This document shows, piece after piece, positions 22,501 to 32,805 of a stretch of DNA of 64,000 nucleotides. The notes below the pieces were generated by a model, which was given only the letters and a program-made list of their open reading frames with translations, did not search any database and was not told where the DNA came from. The position numbers and the translations under genes were made by a program. The first letter of the stretch is position 1; the number at the start of each line of letters is the position of its first letter. Source of the stretch: Mucor racemosus (lineage: Eukaryota > Mucoromycota > Mucoromycetes > Mucorales > Mucoraceae); contig JAPEHQ010000011.1 of NCBI GenBank assembly GCA_027405735.1, positions 1,612,001-1,676,000 on the forward strand, read 5' to 3'.

Positions 22501-24520
22501 AAAACAAATCTTAATGTCTAATCAAATTTTATATGCACCTGAACCATCGCAACCGTATTATTTACAAACTGATGCAAGTGTACTTGGCATTTCGGCTTGT
22601 CTATTTCAAAAAGATGAGTTTGATCGAATCAAACATATTGCATTTGCAAGTAGATCTCTTAATAGTGCAGAAAGAAATTGGTCGACTAATAGGAGAGAAA
22701 CTGCTGCCATTGTATATGGTTTCCAAAAGTATAAACCCTTACTATGGGGACACAATAATATAACTGTACTTTGTGATCACTTAGCCCTTACCTATTTGTT
22801 CACGTCGTCTACTCTAAATAGTACACTTCAAAGTTACTTGGAAATATTGGGTGAATTCAATTTCTCGGTATCACATATCAAAGGTATGGAAAATATCTTA
22901 GCTGATCGATTATCGAGATTGTACCCTGCCATTACTGAAGACGAAGAACTTGCTGATGAGCATGACCAGCAAATAAAAAAATTAGAAAAATTGATCCTGT
23001 TACGAAGAGCAAAAGGAGGAAACCAAGTTATAAAACAAAAGAAGGTGTACTCCAAGGATAAAAATCTAAATGTGCTTGCCGTCAAGATTAATAGTAAAGA
23101 ATTTAAGGAAGCAACCACTGACTACATTTGCCCACCTGAAAGTGATAGAATCCAAATAATTAAAGATGCGCATAAATTTGGCCATTTTGGAATATCAGCT
23201 TGTGTAAAGCAAATTCAAACATATCATGGGCTGCACTGGAATTCTATATATAAAGATGTAAAAGAGGTGTTGTTGTCGTGTAAAGAGTGTGCAATGCATA
23301 ATATAACCAAGAAAGGATTTAATCCATTGAAGAGTGTCGTATCGTATGAACCTTTTGAATTTATAGGACTCGACATGATTGGACCCTTACCCGTATCTGG
23401 GAAAGGAAATTGCTATATCTTGGTTGTGGTTGATATTTGCACAAAATATATTATCGCTCGCCCAGCACCGAATAAACAAAGTGATACAATTGCTTCCTTG
23501 CTACTATCCATTTTTTCTGATTACGGTTGTAGTGTAAATGTCATTGTCAGCGATAATGCCCGCGAATTTCGCAATTCCTTGTCGTCTTATATCAATAAAG
23601 CATTAAATATTGATATGGTCTTTAGTACACCTTATTACCCCCAAGGGAATGGCCATAGCGAAAATGCGGTGAAAATAGTCATAAATACCCTACGAAAAAT
23701 GTGCGGAAATGACACATACAATTGGGATGATCGCTTACCTGTTGCTCAGTTGGTAATCAACATGAAAGTAAGAGACAGGACTGCAAGCACTCCATTTTCC
23801 CTAATGTACGCTCGACAAGTGAACATTGACCCCAAAAGAAAAAATAGAAACAATCGAAAAGCATTAACACTTGAAGAATTGCAAAAACGTGCAGAAATCA
23901 TGAATGACATTGTTTTTCCTGCTATACAACAACGCACATTAGAATTAGCAAAGTTGTACAGCGATAAATTTAACAAAAAACATTATATACTTGAAAATAT
24001 TCCCGTTGATACACCTGTAATGGTACGATTGGCGGAAGGACGTGCTAATAAATTAGCTCCAATGTATGCAGGACCCTATGTTATAGTACGTCGCACCCAA
24101 GCAGGAAATTACGTTTTAAAAGACGATTCACATGAACTTCTCCATCGTGAATATACACCTTCTGAATTAAAAGTAGTTTCCCTTGATGAAACAGCTCTTG
24201 AAGAGAAAGTATACGACGTCGAGGAAATTCGCGACCACCGAACCTTATCAGATGGTACCACAGAATACTTGACTAAATGGAGTGGATATGGTGAAAGAGA
24301 AAATGATTGGCTCACACCTGACTTGTTCTCCTCCCCCATCCCAATTTCAAATTACTGGAAGAAAATTAAGGATCTTCGTAACCGTGAAACTTTACGTAAA
24401 AGAATCAATAATACTTCACCCAAAGATACTGAAATAGACTCTACAAATAATTCACGCAAAACTAAATCCTCATCAAATAGCACTTTCCGTCGCAACAAGC
24501 GTCCTAAAACTTCCAAGTAA
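19589..24520 (+). CDS. Gag-Pol polyprotein of chromovirus (intact, one ORF)
   Basis: 1643 codons without stop or frameshift. Residues about 1-380 are Gag-like (acidic N-terminus, helical middle), followed by a CCHC-like knuckle, CRHCGRTWRHGHTC, near 388-401. The aspartic protease has VDPGSD with D at 478 and ends near VLLGIDIL (about 560). Reverse transcriptase spans about 660-900, with YVDD at 845-848 intact. RNase H starts near QTDAS (D at 995). Integrase has an H-H-C-C zinc part (HKFGHFG...CKECAMH, from about 1191), then D1262, D1322 and E1358, i.e. DD35E. A chromodomain lies near 1540-1585 (YDVEEI, YLTKWSGYG, NDWLTP). All key catalytic residues are present, so the element may be active. 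Fusing Gag and Pol in one frame is unusual for Ty3 but is the rule in Tf1. Confidence 0.96.
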   Translation: MSSIASDSPLSPEQPLSPEPLEESLLPSTAMSVATEKLKDMEISPPPPTVDEEDKLSTTSDQEILEDARPPAPVSHKEILKRTLQKKEKVKKDYLEAMCNLETVAGNKKANELREVLSNLELHIKTLTAGLKATNSTSKLAISSGLKISKRDLPKFQLEDSKSKPFPQEEVYKSVDHFLGEFEKIVYSSGQDINDVWKKYIPLTLPYDLDDWMKTVVLKCVSWLEVKSVFAKKFGTVISKLHKKRAVMTMAIEDDETLDEYSIRFFRTAGEAGYHREDSTLGDIFLLSLPDEWQLNISTVLLSRTNQQGWTPSEISTVALNLLGERTPGSWNTSRKSSNPPLKRKFHSEKSVAASVSSGVDLTSELPKARMLGEKNRPNRATKNPAPCRHCGRTWRHGHTCEEYHAAKKQKSASVSVLSVSSASKSEGNENENLENSIKEIYENGAYPCKSKKTNNNNNMKLITPLLLNNRRVIGKVDPGSDISFINIKILNKDFSSIKTIKTNGYLNFLSVNDNKQNSSVTRVGKTEPMEVTYTNNIKFKHEFEVIEFNDELSTEFDVLLGIDILPKLNIYLSGVAFKWPDSDRENELKQFEDINHDPENTFNPEKADYGTPSERKELLALIQPALEKNIAIPSDSACTMPESVVKIKITNPSNCFVRQYPLAVNANAEIKIQLEQWLKDGIVEITKPDPTFHSPLLAVPKRDPVTGKQTKLRICCDLRRINAAISDNDCHENFAIPKIQEIFGRVSGRANIISVLDLKQAYFAYPVSPESRRCLIFSHNNITYQWTRAPFGLKFLVSQFVYNMSVLFNGIEQELRNEVKKVYVKENKDISKIDSEFQGSLEHYVDDIVLFSKDVQTQIILINLVVNRLTKVNLRINIDKCSFFQTSVYLLGFVISRNVTKIDTRKLSNIDSWEIPKTTKQVRSIMGIISHLRDYCPMLSKVAAPIDSLRNEKDIKKKWTPLHTDRLERIKQILMSNQILYAPEPSQPYYLQTDASVLGISACLFQKDEFDRIKHIAFASRSLNSAERNWSTNRRETAAIVYGFQKYKPLLWGHNNITVLCDHLALTYLFTSSTLNSTLQSYLEILGEFNFSVSHIKGMENILADRLSRLYPAITEDEELADEHDQQIKKLEKLILLRRAKGGNQVIKQKKVYSKDKNLNVLAVKINSKEFKEATTDYICPPESDRIQIIKDAHKFGHFGISACVKQIQTYHGLHWNSIYKDVKEVLLSCKECAMHNITKKGFNPLKSVVSYEPFEFIGLDMIGPLPVSGKGNCYILVVVDICTKYIIARPAPNKQSDTIASLLLSIFSDYGCSVNVIVSDNAREFRNSLSSYINKALNIDMVFSTPYYPQGNGHSENAVKIVINTLRKMCGNDTYNWDDRLPVAQLVINMKVRDRTASTPFSLMYARQVNIDPKRKNRNNRKALTLEELQKRAEIMNDIVFPAIQQRTLELAKLYSDKFNKKHYILENIPVDTPVMVRLAEGRANKLAPMYAGPYVIVRRTQAGNYVLKDDSHELLHREYTPSELKVVSLDETALEEKVYDVEEIRDHRTLSDGTTEYLTKWSGYGERENDWLTPDLFSSPIPISNYWKKIKDLRNRETLRKRINNTSPKDTEIDSTNNSRKTKSSSNSTFRRNKRPKTSK

Positions 24521-24523
24521 ACG

Positions 24524-24556
<33 letters not shown>

Positions 24557-24725
24557 GTTGCAATACTCTTTCTACCTATATTATCAATCAAATAAACAAC
24601 AAAACTACAAAAAAAAAAAAAAAATATTTTTACTACTCCAAACAATAACTTTATAAAGAAATAGTTTCTCCAAATGTCGAATCTTCGGGTCAACTCAATG
24701 CTTGATTGAGTTTAGCGGGGGGGCA
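24521..24725 (+). other. 3' untranslated part and polypurine tract of the chromovirus
   Basis: Contains an A-run of about 30 just after the stop codon (24525-24553), an A16 run near 24608, and the G7 tract at 24717-24723 two bases before the right LTR, the expected plus-strand primer. Confidence 0.75.
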
Positions 24726-25387
24726 TGTGCTGAACTAGGATACTATTTCCCCACATAAGAAATTAAATGTTATCTCACATAAAACCATGCTCTAATATTT
24801 CAATAGAGATAACATGAATTTAACAGTAAATACAGAAAGTATTAGTAATTTAACATATAAATAAAATAGACCGAATCATAAACAAAGCAAATTGATTCAT
24901 AAAATAAGCTGAAGAAACACATAGATCAAAGTAAGGATTGCTCTATGCGGATCATTAACAAATATGCCAAAAACGGGCATTAAAAGACCGCCTTGATTAT
25001 GTAAATCAAGAAGCTCAATATAAACTTTAAAATCACAAACAAACTAATTGATTTACCAAAAAGAATAAACATATGGATATTGCATGAAGACAATGGAATC
25101 ATGCTTCAATCATTTAATAAGTAGCATGATGATATATGTATGGAATGCAGCATTGTCTGATTCGCATGTTAAACATCACGGTTTGACAGAAGTCCTAAGT
25201 TGGTAATTCGGTTATTCCTAATTCTGATAGATCACTGACAGTTACGGTGCAACTCCCAGATATAACAAAAGCACAACTAATATAAATAGAGTAGAAATAT
25301 AGACCTATTGCACACTATCTATTTTTTGAATAAAGAAGGATTTAAACTGTATCTTTTTTCAAAGCTTTTATTTTACATTTTACTGCA
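24726..25387 (+). repeat. Right LTR of the chromovirus
   Basis: 662 bp, same start, end and length as the left LTR; I found no difference on reading through. It is followed by the target duplication ATACA. Confidence 0.93.
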
Positions 25388-25392
25388 ATACA

Positions 25393-26165
25393 TTCATTAA
25401 AAAATTGCAAAAACGAGCCCGTAGAGCAACGCCGTAATTGAGCATAGCAAGATTGAACGACTAAGTCTCTTATACTATGGTATATCTAAGTTTTAAATAA
25501 AAAAACGTTTCTTTTTTAACTTTTCTTATATTTAACCACGTGCGGTCTGAAAATTCAGTTTTTGTAGCGAACATTTTCGGGACTCATTTTATCCTTACCA
25601 ACACTCATGATTTTTATCAAAGAACAGAAAAATCAAATTTTGATACCAAAATCAACGTTTAAATATATTACATTGTGAGAGATAATTGTAGATATAGCTA
25701 ATACACACTTTATAAAAGCTTAATATGAAAGATTATATAATGAAAATTTGTACTTTTGGCCAAAAAACGGTTTTTTGATTAAAGGATTTTCATTTAATAT
25801 TTTGCAATAAAAATGTTGGTTATTTTTTATTGAGCAAATAGAGCGCTACAGTTTGTATATGTGTATATTTTTTGTTTTTATAATTGGTAGTATAATTAAC
25901 TCTAAATTTGCAAAAACAGAAAAAAAAAATTAAAAAACGTCAAAATTGATGATCTGGACAAAAATAATTTTTAAAATTAATATTCCGCTTATAAGTCTTG
26001 TAAGTCTTAAAAATAAGAGGTTTTATAATACTTCTGAACTTTTTCAAGAATTAATGATGCTGTACCCACTTGATTTGAGCTTATTACTGTAAATTTTTGT
26101 ACATGATAGTATTGTGTGGTAGTTTATTTGATGATAATATAGTCTTGCTTTATAATTATTGCGCT
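25393..26165 (+). repeat. Dispersed R repeat, copy A
   Basis: One of four copies in the window (others at about 41491-42270 minus, 58640-59440 minus and 61093-61865 plus). Shared landmarks in order: gagcatagcaagnttgaacg, ggtctgaaaattcagtttttgtagcg, caacactcatga, caaattttgataccaaaatc, gtacttttggcc, aaaaatgttggttattttttat, gataatatagtnttnctttataattattgc. No long ORF. Copies A, B and C abut a dynein fragment; D does not. Confidence 0.85.
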
Positions 26166-26199
26166 AGAGGTGATTTACATTGAGCTTTAGTCTTGCCTC

Positions 26200-26289
26200 C
26201 TCTCCAATATCATAAACATAAACATGGCGATCACTGGGACCTACTGCCACCTTTTTACCCTCTTTGCCCCAAGCCAATTTATTCAATGC
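26200..26289 (-). pseudogene. Dynein intermediate chain fragment, copy A
   Basis: On the minus strand this reads ALNKLAWGKEGKKVAVG then a D-x-HVYVYDIGE ending. That is the last WD40-type segment of the cytoplasmic dynein intermediate chain, where animal proteins have ALNRVRW ... VYDVGEQ. The splice donor kept by copies B and C (GTAAGA) is changed to GAGGCAAG here. It is a captured exon fragment and not expressed as a protein on its own. Confidence 0.7.
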
Positions 26290-26299
26290 TTTACCAGAA

Positions 26300-27429
26300 C
26301 AAACTTACTTTTCACCTATAAAAATTGATTTATTAATAAAATCAATTATTAATAACAAGCTAATAAATAATAATTATGGTGTACCTTTCATAGTTGGTAG
26401 TGATATACAAGACAACATCTTGTTTTCCTCTTCTTAGCTGTTGGCCACTAAATAGAAATAAATGCTTTTTAGAAACTAAATAGACTAACATGAGTTTATT
26501 CATTCATTCATTCAAATCAAGTCAACACTATACATACTTTTATAATTACCAATTTTTCTCTAGGTAGATATCGATTTTAGACCAAAAAAGCATTGATTAT
26601 AACATAGATAATGGAACAAAATGATTAAGTCCTGGACGCTTTTTTTGCTCGAGAAAGATATTATAGCGTGCCCTAACATTAACAGTTAATAATTTATTTC
26701 CAAATAAACAATAGGAAAAACATGCACTTGTACCTGCTACTTGATTTCAGTTTATAAAAAAATATTAGTCTTTTTGTTGTAGTTTTAAATGTAAATAAAA
26801 GAGTTGAGGAAAGAGTAGGAAAGAAAAAAGATTTTGTGTGTTACAAACAGGGATTTACAAAGGCATAAATACTTTTAGCGTTACCAAACAGGTTGTTGTC
26901 GTTGTTCCCATTTGGTCCCCGAGAGAAGAACATGGGCAGAGCTCTTTCAAACCCCAAATTTCAAATTGATATATCTCGTCGTCAATAAGGCAATTCTGTT
27001 GAATCAGCAGAGTAACTCACATCTGCTTTAAACCATTCAAAGTATCTTCATTATTAATTATATTATGATTGATATACTTTAATAAATCGACTAAAAAACC
27101 TTGATCTCATTGTTCTGCTCATCTGGGCTGCCTGATCTGCACAAATTTTTTTATTCTGCCCATCTGTGCAGATCATTATGCCCATGAGAAGCATAGTTCG
27201 GCCGTAGTGTATATCCATAATAAAAGCTGCTTTAGTTGATGAAGCCTCTTAATTTGATGAATTGTAGTTTTATCATTAGTTGAGTCTACTAACATTTATA
27301 TCTTTATCTATTTTGTACATCTAATATATAGTAATTATCAATACAAATATGAAGAGAGATCACCTGACTAATTTTCTGAAAAATGTGCCTTTAGTATCTA
27401 TATACTCTAAAAACAAAACTAACATGAAA
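26300..27429. other. Inner arm A sequence, no ORF
   Basis: Includes a small exon-like block (about 26395-26450, minus strand; residues LRRGKQDVVLYITTNYER) bounded by splice-like signals, a CT/GA-rich promoter-like tract, and a GTGC/GCAC-rich segment at 27110-27215 that ends in tcggccgtagtg. All of it recurs in arm B. No complete gene is seen. Confidence 0.5.
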
Positions 27430-27501
27430 GGGTTGATGGTGAAGTGGTATCATTCTCGCTTTGGGTGCGAGAGGCCCCGGGTTCAAACCCCGGTCGACCC
27501 C
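27430..27501 (+). tRNA. tRNA-Pro (anticodon UGG), arm A copy
   Basis: 72 nt, no intron. The acceptor stem pairs GGGTTGA with TCGACCC, the anticodon stem CTCGC with GCGAG, the loop is TTTGGGT, and the T arm is CCGGG-TTCAAAC-CCCGG. Box A and box B fit pol III promoters, and a T8 terminator starts at 27504. An identical gene lies inverted at 39790-39861. Confidence 0.96.
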
Positions 27502-27826
27502 TCTTTTTTTTGCATTTACTTTGATTAACGTGAGACGTTTATGGTACACGGAAATTATTTTGTTTTCTTCAGATACTCTATGCAATGTCGTGTGCAGAGA
27601 TATATGTTTTTAAAGTAGATTTATATGAAAGAATCTTTATTAGGTAAAGGATGATCTTTATTGATTATACGTTTCATTTGTTATTTATACTAATTAAAAG
27701 GTTACACGCAAAGTCAGTGTGTACCTGACAGCAGTATCACTTAAAGGAAGCAATAAAAATCTTATAATATATATATTGTATTCGAGTAAAATGAGATACT
27801 GAGTTTTATTATGATATAATATAAAG

Positions 27827-29321
27827 CTAAAGTTTATAAAGGGTATTACTGCCAAGATGATGCATTCGAAATTTGTTCTTTTTATGAGTAATTTTATATA
27901 AGCAGACACCTGTCATCTGCAATAACTTGCTCTTTCTAAGAAAAGCTACCTTTTTATCTGTACTCGGGGAATTATCAAAAAACTCTCTAGCAAATGATTC
28001 CAAATCCAAAGTTTCCAACCTCAAATGAGTTCTACATTCATCAAAAAACAAATCCTCTTCACTTTGCTTCAAACCACGAGGCTTGTAGCCCATAATTATC
28101 ACAGTATGTCTATTCTTTTCTACTAGCTGTCTAAAGGTATTGATAAGAGCTGGAAAGTCTTTGGTATTGTAGAGAACATCTGAGATAAGAATAAAATCAA
28201 AAGAGCGATGTTTCCTCATAATTTGATCAATATCAGCCAAAGAGCCCCATTCTAATCTTTGAATTGAAACGAAATTGGACTCGGGAATGTTGTTGAGTTG
28301 TTGGTTGCTTTTCATAAGAGGTAAGGCTTCCTCAAGATCAGTCATAACTATTTGAGGTGGATTCTGTATATTGTTAATTCGGGATGTTTGAGCAATGGTT
28401 AACCCGATAGCTCCAATGCTGATAAATTTTGAAATAGATTAAGTAAAATGATAATTTGAAATTAGATATATATTTTTACCCTGCACTCAGGTCCATAATT
28501 CGACGTCCACATAAATAGTACTTGTCTACTTCTGCCAGGGTATTAAAGACATGATTCATGACCAAAGCTGAATCCCATAATTTTCCCGGCGTACCATTAT
28601 CCCATAATTCTTGAAGCAAAATATAATGACTTTCTCTTGGTAATGGTAAAGCTCTGTACATGTTTACGACATTATTTGCGTTGTCATCCCACATGACCAA
28701 TGGTTGCACATGTAAATCGTCAGATTCTTGACAGCATAATTGGAAAGGCCCCAAACATAAAGAAAGAGGACTTTTATCTTTTGAATGTATACGGTCTCTT
28801 TCAGATTGATTTGGCTCGAACTGGATATAAAATTCTTCCTCGCTATTGCATGATAAACCGTTGATTTTGTATTGAAGTCGCACCAGATTATTGTTGCTAC
28901 TTTGAAAAGAGAAAAATTCATCATTTTCATTGACAAGCGATAAAGCAGATGTTTGTTGACACCAAGAATCAGTTTCCTCTTCTTCGGCTAGGCGGCATTC
29001 TATGGAATTAGTTTGCGAAAGGGCATAGTATTGGCCATGTCTTAGTTGTAATAATTGACATGTTACAGGAAATCGAGCAGAGTTAGGGATCTGAGCAGGT
29101 AGGCCTAATTCTGTTACTAGCTTCAAATCGACAGAATTCCAAGTATTTATCTTGACTTTTGATTCTCTGAGAAGGCTTCCTAAAGTAATGCGATGCACTC
29201 TACTGTTTCTGTATAATGCTTGCTTGAAATGCGTATTGGTATTGGATACTTGTCTTTGACGGAAACCTTTTTTCCGAATGGAAGGTGATAAATCGATAGT
29301 ATGTGTTGATGTTATAAGCAT
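27827..29321 (-). CDS. METTL21/Methyltransf_16-type SAM-dependent methyltransferase
   Basis: Exons 29321-28480 and 28418-27827 (intron 61 nt) join to 477 codons. The N-terminal half (about 1-240) has no recognised domain. The C-terminal half is a class I methyltransferase: HYILLQELWDNGTPGKLWDSA leads into motif I (RRIMDLSAGIGAIGLTIA), then the acidic-loop region MTDLEEALPLMKSNQQLN, and motif IV-like FDFILISDVLYNTKDF. That layout is typical of lysine methyltransferases of the METTL21/EFM group, which modify translation factors and chaperones. Motif I has DLSAG instead of the usual ELGAG. The real target is unknown. The gene lies head-in first within the loop of the inverted repeat, about 290 bp from arm A. 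Confidence 0.75.
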
Positions 29322-29591
29322 TTTTTGTCTCTCTCTCTTTTTTTATATCTTTTTTATTGTTTTATTTTTGGAGATAAATATGGAAAAGAAAGAAATATGT
29401 AAGTTTAATATAACATTTATTTAAATAGCAACAGGCACTAGCAACAATAAATAATAACAACACCACCAAAACAAGCGAAAACAATAATGAAATTGTGTGT
29501 TACAATGTTCCCGTATATTATATTAAGTCACGAAAGGAGGAGTGTATTTGCATGAGTAAAAGGATTTTATTTTCTTTATACTATCATGTAA

Positions 29592-30872
29592 TCAAAATAC
29601 TTCATTGTCATCATCATTAGTATCATCTTGGTTACTTGATTCATATTTTTGTTTTTGGATGTTGGTATCATCTTCCATAGTTTCCCAACCTTTAGTTAAG
29701 CCTATCTGTAATTGCAATTGAGCAAATTGTTTCTCCGAATTGATATGCCATGTTTTATCAGTATCATATATGATGCTTGATTGTTGTGCAATACCAATAT
29801 CTCTCTCCTTTAAGAACACTTCAGACCTGGCAATGATAATATCTTCCGGTCGATTTAGTTGTTTAATAACTAGACAGACTTCCATAGTTATCTGTTCAGA
29901 TAACCAACTTTTGATGTCTTGCAAATCACCTTGAAGTAAAACATTGGCATGGTACTCAATTGCTCTCCAGTTATCTTGATCTGATTCAATTAAGCACTGA
30001 TATTCTCTATTGGCAAATTGGTAATAAAAATATGCGTCTTCAATGTCTGTATATTGATCCAAGATAGAGGATATATGTTTTGCTTGTATAATTCGAAATA
30101 AAAATCCAAATTTATCTGTTCCTGATCCAATTATAATACAATCCCCTTCTTCTTCTTCTTCTTCTTCCTCATCAAACTCTTGATAATCGAGTATTGATTC
30201 TTCTTGTTGTTCTTGCTCATCATCTTCATGAAATTCAGTCGAATTGATGAATAAATCACTCATATCTGAACAAATTTCCAATCCAAGTTCACCCATACTA
30301 CTTTTATTGCTATGATTAAATCGCAGTGGCATTTGTAAGGGTGTGCCAATTTCTTTATTTCCACTAAAATTACTGTCTGCATTATGTGGCATTTCAACAA
30401 TGAATAGACCTGCTTTGATCTTGCCTGTTGTTCCACCTCCTTGAATAGATATCCAATCACCTTTATCAACTACAAACTGTTGAATTTGTGATATGTTTCG
30501 ACTTCCTTTTCGCATGAGAACACTTTTTGCATCTTCCATATTTAATGTAACTGATCCTAATCTTTCTTGTGTACAATTTTCTGATAAACTGTATATGTCT
30601 AATGTAGCTTGACTATTCTTGAGTCGAGATAATATTTGATTGGATATGTAATAAACGAGTGTTGTTCTCCATTGTGGTTCTTTTGAAAGTGTAGTTGGTC
30701 TAGTAGAAAGGCGCGTATTTGGGGGTATTAAATCATCTACTTGAGGTGGGAGTCTTATATTAAGTCGAGATGTTACATATACATCTTTATCATGTTGTGC
30801 TTTAAATTGCTCTCCGTCCTCGATAGCTACTAATATAGCATAATGGCAATTTTTTGTTAATAAGAGGGACAT
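29592..30872 (-). CDS. CEP120-like protein with C2 and DUF3668-like regions
   Basis: An intronless 426-codon gene. Residues about 10-155 look like a C2 domain: YAILVAIEDGEQF, an EPQWRTTLVYYI strand, ERLGSVTLNMEDAK and KAGLFIVEM. An acidic linker (E-run at about 237-247, coded by GAA repeats) is followed by a second domain from about 255 to 400 (KFGFLFRIIQAKHIS, AYFYYQFANREYQCL, IEYHANVLLQGDLQDIKSWL, MEVCLVIKQL). The second domain has the look of DUF3668 of the centriole protein CEP120. That is odd for a fungus expected to lack centrioles. The N-terminal C2 call is firm; the CEP120 link is by eye. Confidence 0.55.
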   Translation of the reverse strand: MSLLLTKNCHYAILVAIEDGEQFKAQHDKDVYVTSRLNIRLPPQVDDLIPPNTRLSTRPTTLSKEPQWRTTLVYYISNQILSRLKNSQATLDIYSLSENCTQERLGSVTLNMEDAKSVLMRKGSRNISQIQQFVVDKGDWISIQGGGTTGKIKAGLFIVEMPHNADSNFSGNKEIGTPLQMPLRFNHSNKSSMGELGLEICSDMSDLFINSTEFHEDDEQEQQEESILDYQEFDEEEEEEEEGDCIIIGSGTDKFGFLFRIIQAKHISSILDQYTDIEDAYFYYQFANREYQCLIESDQDNWRAIEYHANVLLQGDLQDIKSWLSEQITMEVCLVIKQLNRPEDIIIARSEVFLKERDIGIAQQSSIIYDTDKTWHINSEKQFAQLQLQIGLTKGWETMEDDTNIQKQKYESSNQDDTNDDDNEVF

Positions 30873-30958
30873 TGGAAAAGGAAAAGAAACAAAGGAGTAT
30901 AGTGTGTTACCAATAAGCTTAATTAAGATGTATAATCAGATTATTAAAAAGCCACAAT

Positions 30959-32805
30959 TTATTTACTATTGGTTGACTTGATACCTTTCACATAAATACA
31001 GCCAGGATGTGGCATATCATATAACCAACCTTCTTTTTTCAATATCTTTAGTGTGGATGGTAATAATTTAGATTCGCCATATTGTGAATGTTTACCAGCA
31101 CCGGTAATAATCTTTAAAGGTCTAAACTGAAGACGAGCTATAATATTGTAAGGTTATTATCAAATCGCATGAAACAAATCAGAAAAAAACTTACAGGATT
31201 GCATTTGACTTCTAGAATACCATTGATTTACACCTTCCCTAACAAGTATTTGTGCTTCAGCCACTGTTAATCCATGTAGATCTAATAAATGATCATCATT
31301 TTGTCTTAATCGATGACCACGAACACTTGCTCTCGCAGCTCTCATATTCCAATCTTTTGCTCTACTATCAATTTGTCTTGCATTGTCAGAATAAAAGAAT
31401 GCAATGCCACCTTCTCCAGGACCTTTATTTTTAGCTTGTCGATAGGCAGAAGCAGCTTTTCTAAACAATTCATTCCGCTCCATAATCAATTGCATAGCAA
31501 TATCTCGACATTCTTCTGGATCATCTTCCAGGTAATCTCGCTGATTGTTCATGAGTAAATACTCGGGTATCACAGGCATCTCTTGTTTCTTTTGTTTAGC
31601 ACGAATCATGTCGGATTCTTTAGCCATTTTTTGTAATCGAGCTTCCAATGCCAGTTGATTGACATCAAACGATAAAAAGTGTTCAATGCCCATTTGTACC
31701 ATTTGATCTAGAGTTTTATTTTGGTCCTTACAACTGATAATAACACCTAAAGCTACACGAGCCACATCGTTTGGTGTGCGATCAACCATAATGGCTTCCA
31801 ATTCTTGTTTGACATGATTTAAATCTTTGACTAAAGCCCAAGTCAATTCATGCTCTGGTTTTTCTTCTGGGTGTTTCTCCATGATTGCTTTAACAGAGGC
31901 AATTACATTACCACGACAATGCTGAACACATGCTGCAATTGTGAATTTGGGTACTCGAGGAAAATAATGTTCCAACTCATGTACTGTAACATCGTATTGA
32001 TGCCATACATTGAATGGCACTGTTGCCATATCAGCATATGCATCTTCTTCTTCTTGAGCCATAATCTCACGCATATTTTGTGATTGTGCAGCAGGATGTG
32101 ATGTATGTCCTTGCGTTATACCAACGGTAGGTAACTGTCCCGATGTCCATACAGTTGGTTTCTTTGGTTTGGCTTTGACCTTCTTCTTTTTTGTCATAGT
32201 CTTGGTGTTGTTACTTTTACTGGGAAGCTCTATAATGCTACCATGGTGTTCTACTTGCTGAATGAATTCTCGGTTCAATAAGACATCTGTCGCTTTTTCA
32301 ACATCATTGTCTTGCGATTTAAGTGCGTCAACCAAATCCTGTAACGGAAATGTAGGAAAACAAGTAAGCAAAAAGTTAACGTTCTCATCTTCGCTTTCTG
32401 TTGTTGCGGTAGTTGTTGTTTCACTGCCTAAATCAAGTTGCTCCATAGACGCCAACACGTCTTGCTGATCAAGTGTTTGGTCTGCTTCTTTGGCTAAAGA
32501 AGACAAAATTTCAAAAGAACTATCATAATTGTAAGAATCGTTCCAAATTGCTTGAATAAGAGAAGGATCTAAAGGTGGACAAAATGTAGCCTGCAGTTTA
32601 ATTCAGTAATAAAAACAAATGCGTTGCTATATTGTTAGTGATTTTTGAGTTTGCAAATTGAAAAAAAATAATATTCAAAGATTGGTTTTATTACCTGAAG
32701 TTTAGCTTCATCTTTCTCTCTATCTTGATTTTGCTTTGCTTTGTTGATATGCTTCTTCTTGGGCTGTTGTAGTGCAGAATACTGATTGTCTTGTAATCGT
32801 CCCAT
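30959..32805 (-). CDS. CUE-DUF1771-Smr domain protein, Cue2-like ribosome-associated endonuclease
   Basis: Exons 32805-32695, 32590-31195 and 31137-30959 join to 561 codons. An N-terminal CUE-type ubiquitin-binding segment (FLLTCFPTFPLQDLVDALKS...VEKATDVLLN) is followed by a helical middle. A DUF1771-like helix pair (AYRQAKNKG...DWNMRAARAS) precedes a C-terminal Smr domain with LDLHGLTVAEA and the ITGAGKHS motif. CUE plus Smr is the layout of yeast Cue2 and animal N4BP2, which cut mRNA at collided ribosomes in no-go decay. The conserved DLH and GxGxHS residues are present, so catalysis is likely. The first exon is a lysine/glutamine-rich tail. Confidence 0.85.

Larger units (their letters stand above)
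18886..25392 (+). mobile_element. Complete Ty3/gypsy chromovirus LTR retrotransposon with ATACA target duplication
   Basis: The element runs 18891-25387 and is flanked by the 5-bp duplication ATACA (18886-18890 and 25388-25392). It has two 662-bp LTRs that look identical, beginning TG and ending CA. Internal parts: a likely primer-binding zone just after the left LTR, a single gag-pol ORF (19589-24520), an A-rich 3' untranslated stretch with A30 and A16 runs, and a G7 polypurine tract just before the right LTR. Chromodomain, gene order (PR-RT-RH-IN) and the one-ORF layout place it with Tf1-type chromoviruses. The empty site is preserved in the paralogous arm B near 42280, which proves the insertion boundaries. 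Confidence 0.95.
25393..27541 (+). repeat. Inverted-repeat arm A (inner part)
   Basis: Reverse-complementary to about 39752-42275. The inner 1.3 kb or so (about 26300-27541, including the tRNA) looks almost identical between arms. The outer 800 bases, which belong to the dispersed R repeat family, differ more. Arm A continues as 18781-18890 on the far side of the retrotransposon. The inner boundary is sharp: acgttta at 27535-27541 mirrors taaacgt at 39752. The loop between the arms is 27542-39751. Confidence 0.9.

Noticed and set aside
24352..24693. Minus-strand frame with F-rich run over the end of gag-pol
   Set aside because: It is produced by the A-runs of the retrotransposon 3' region.
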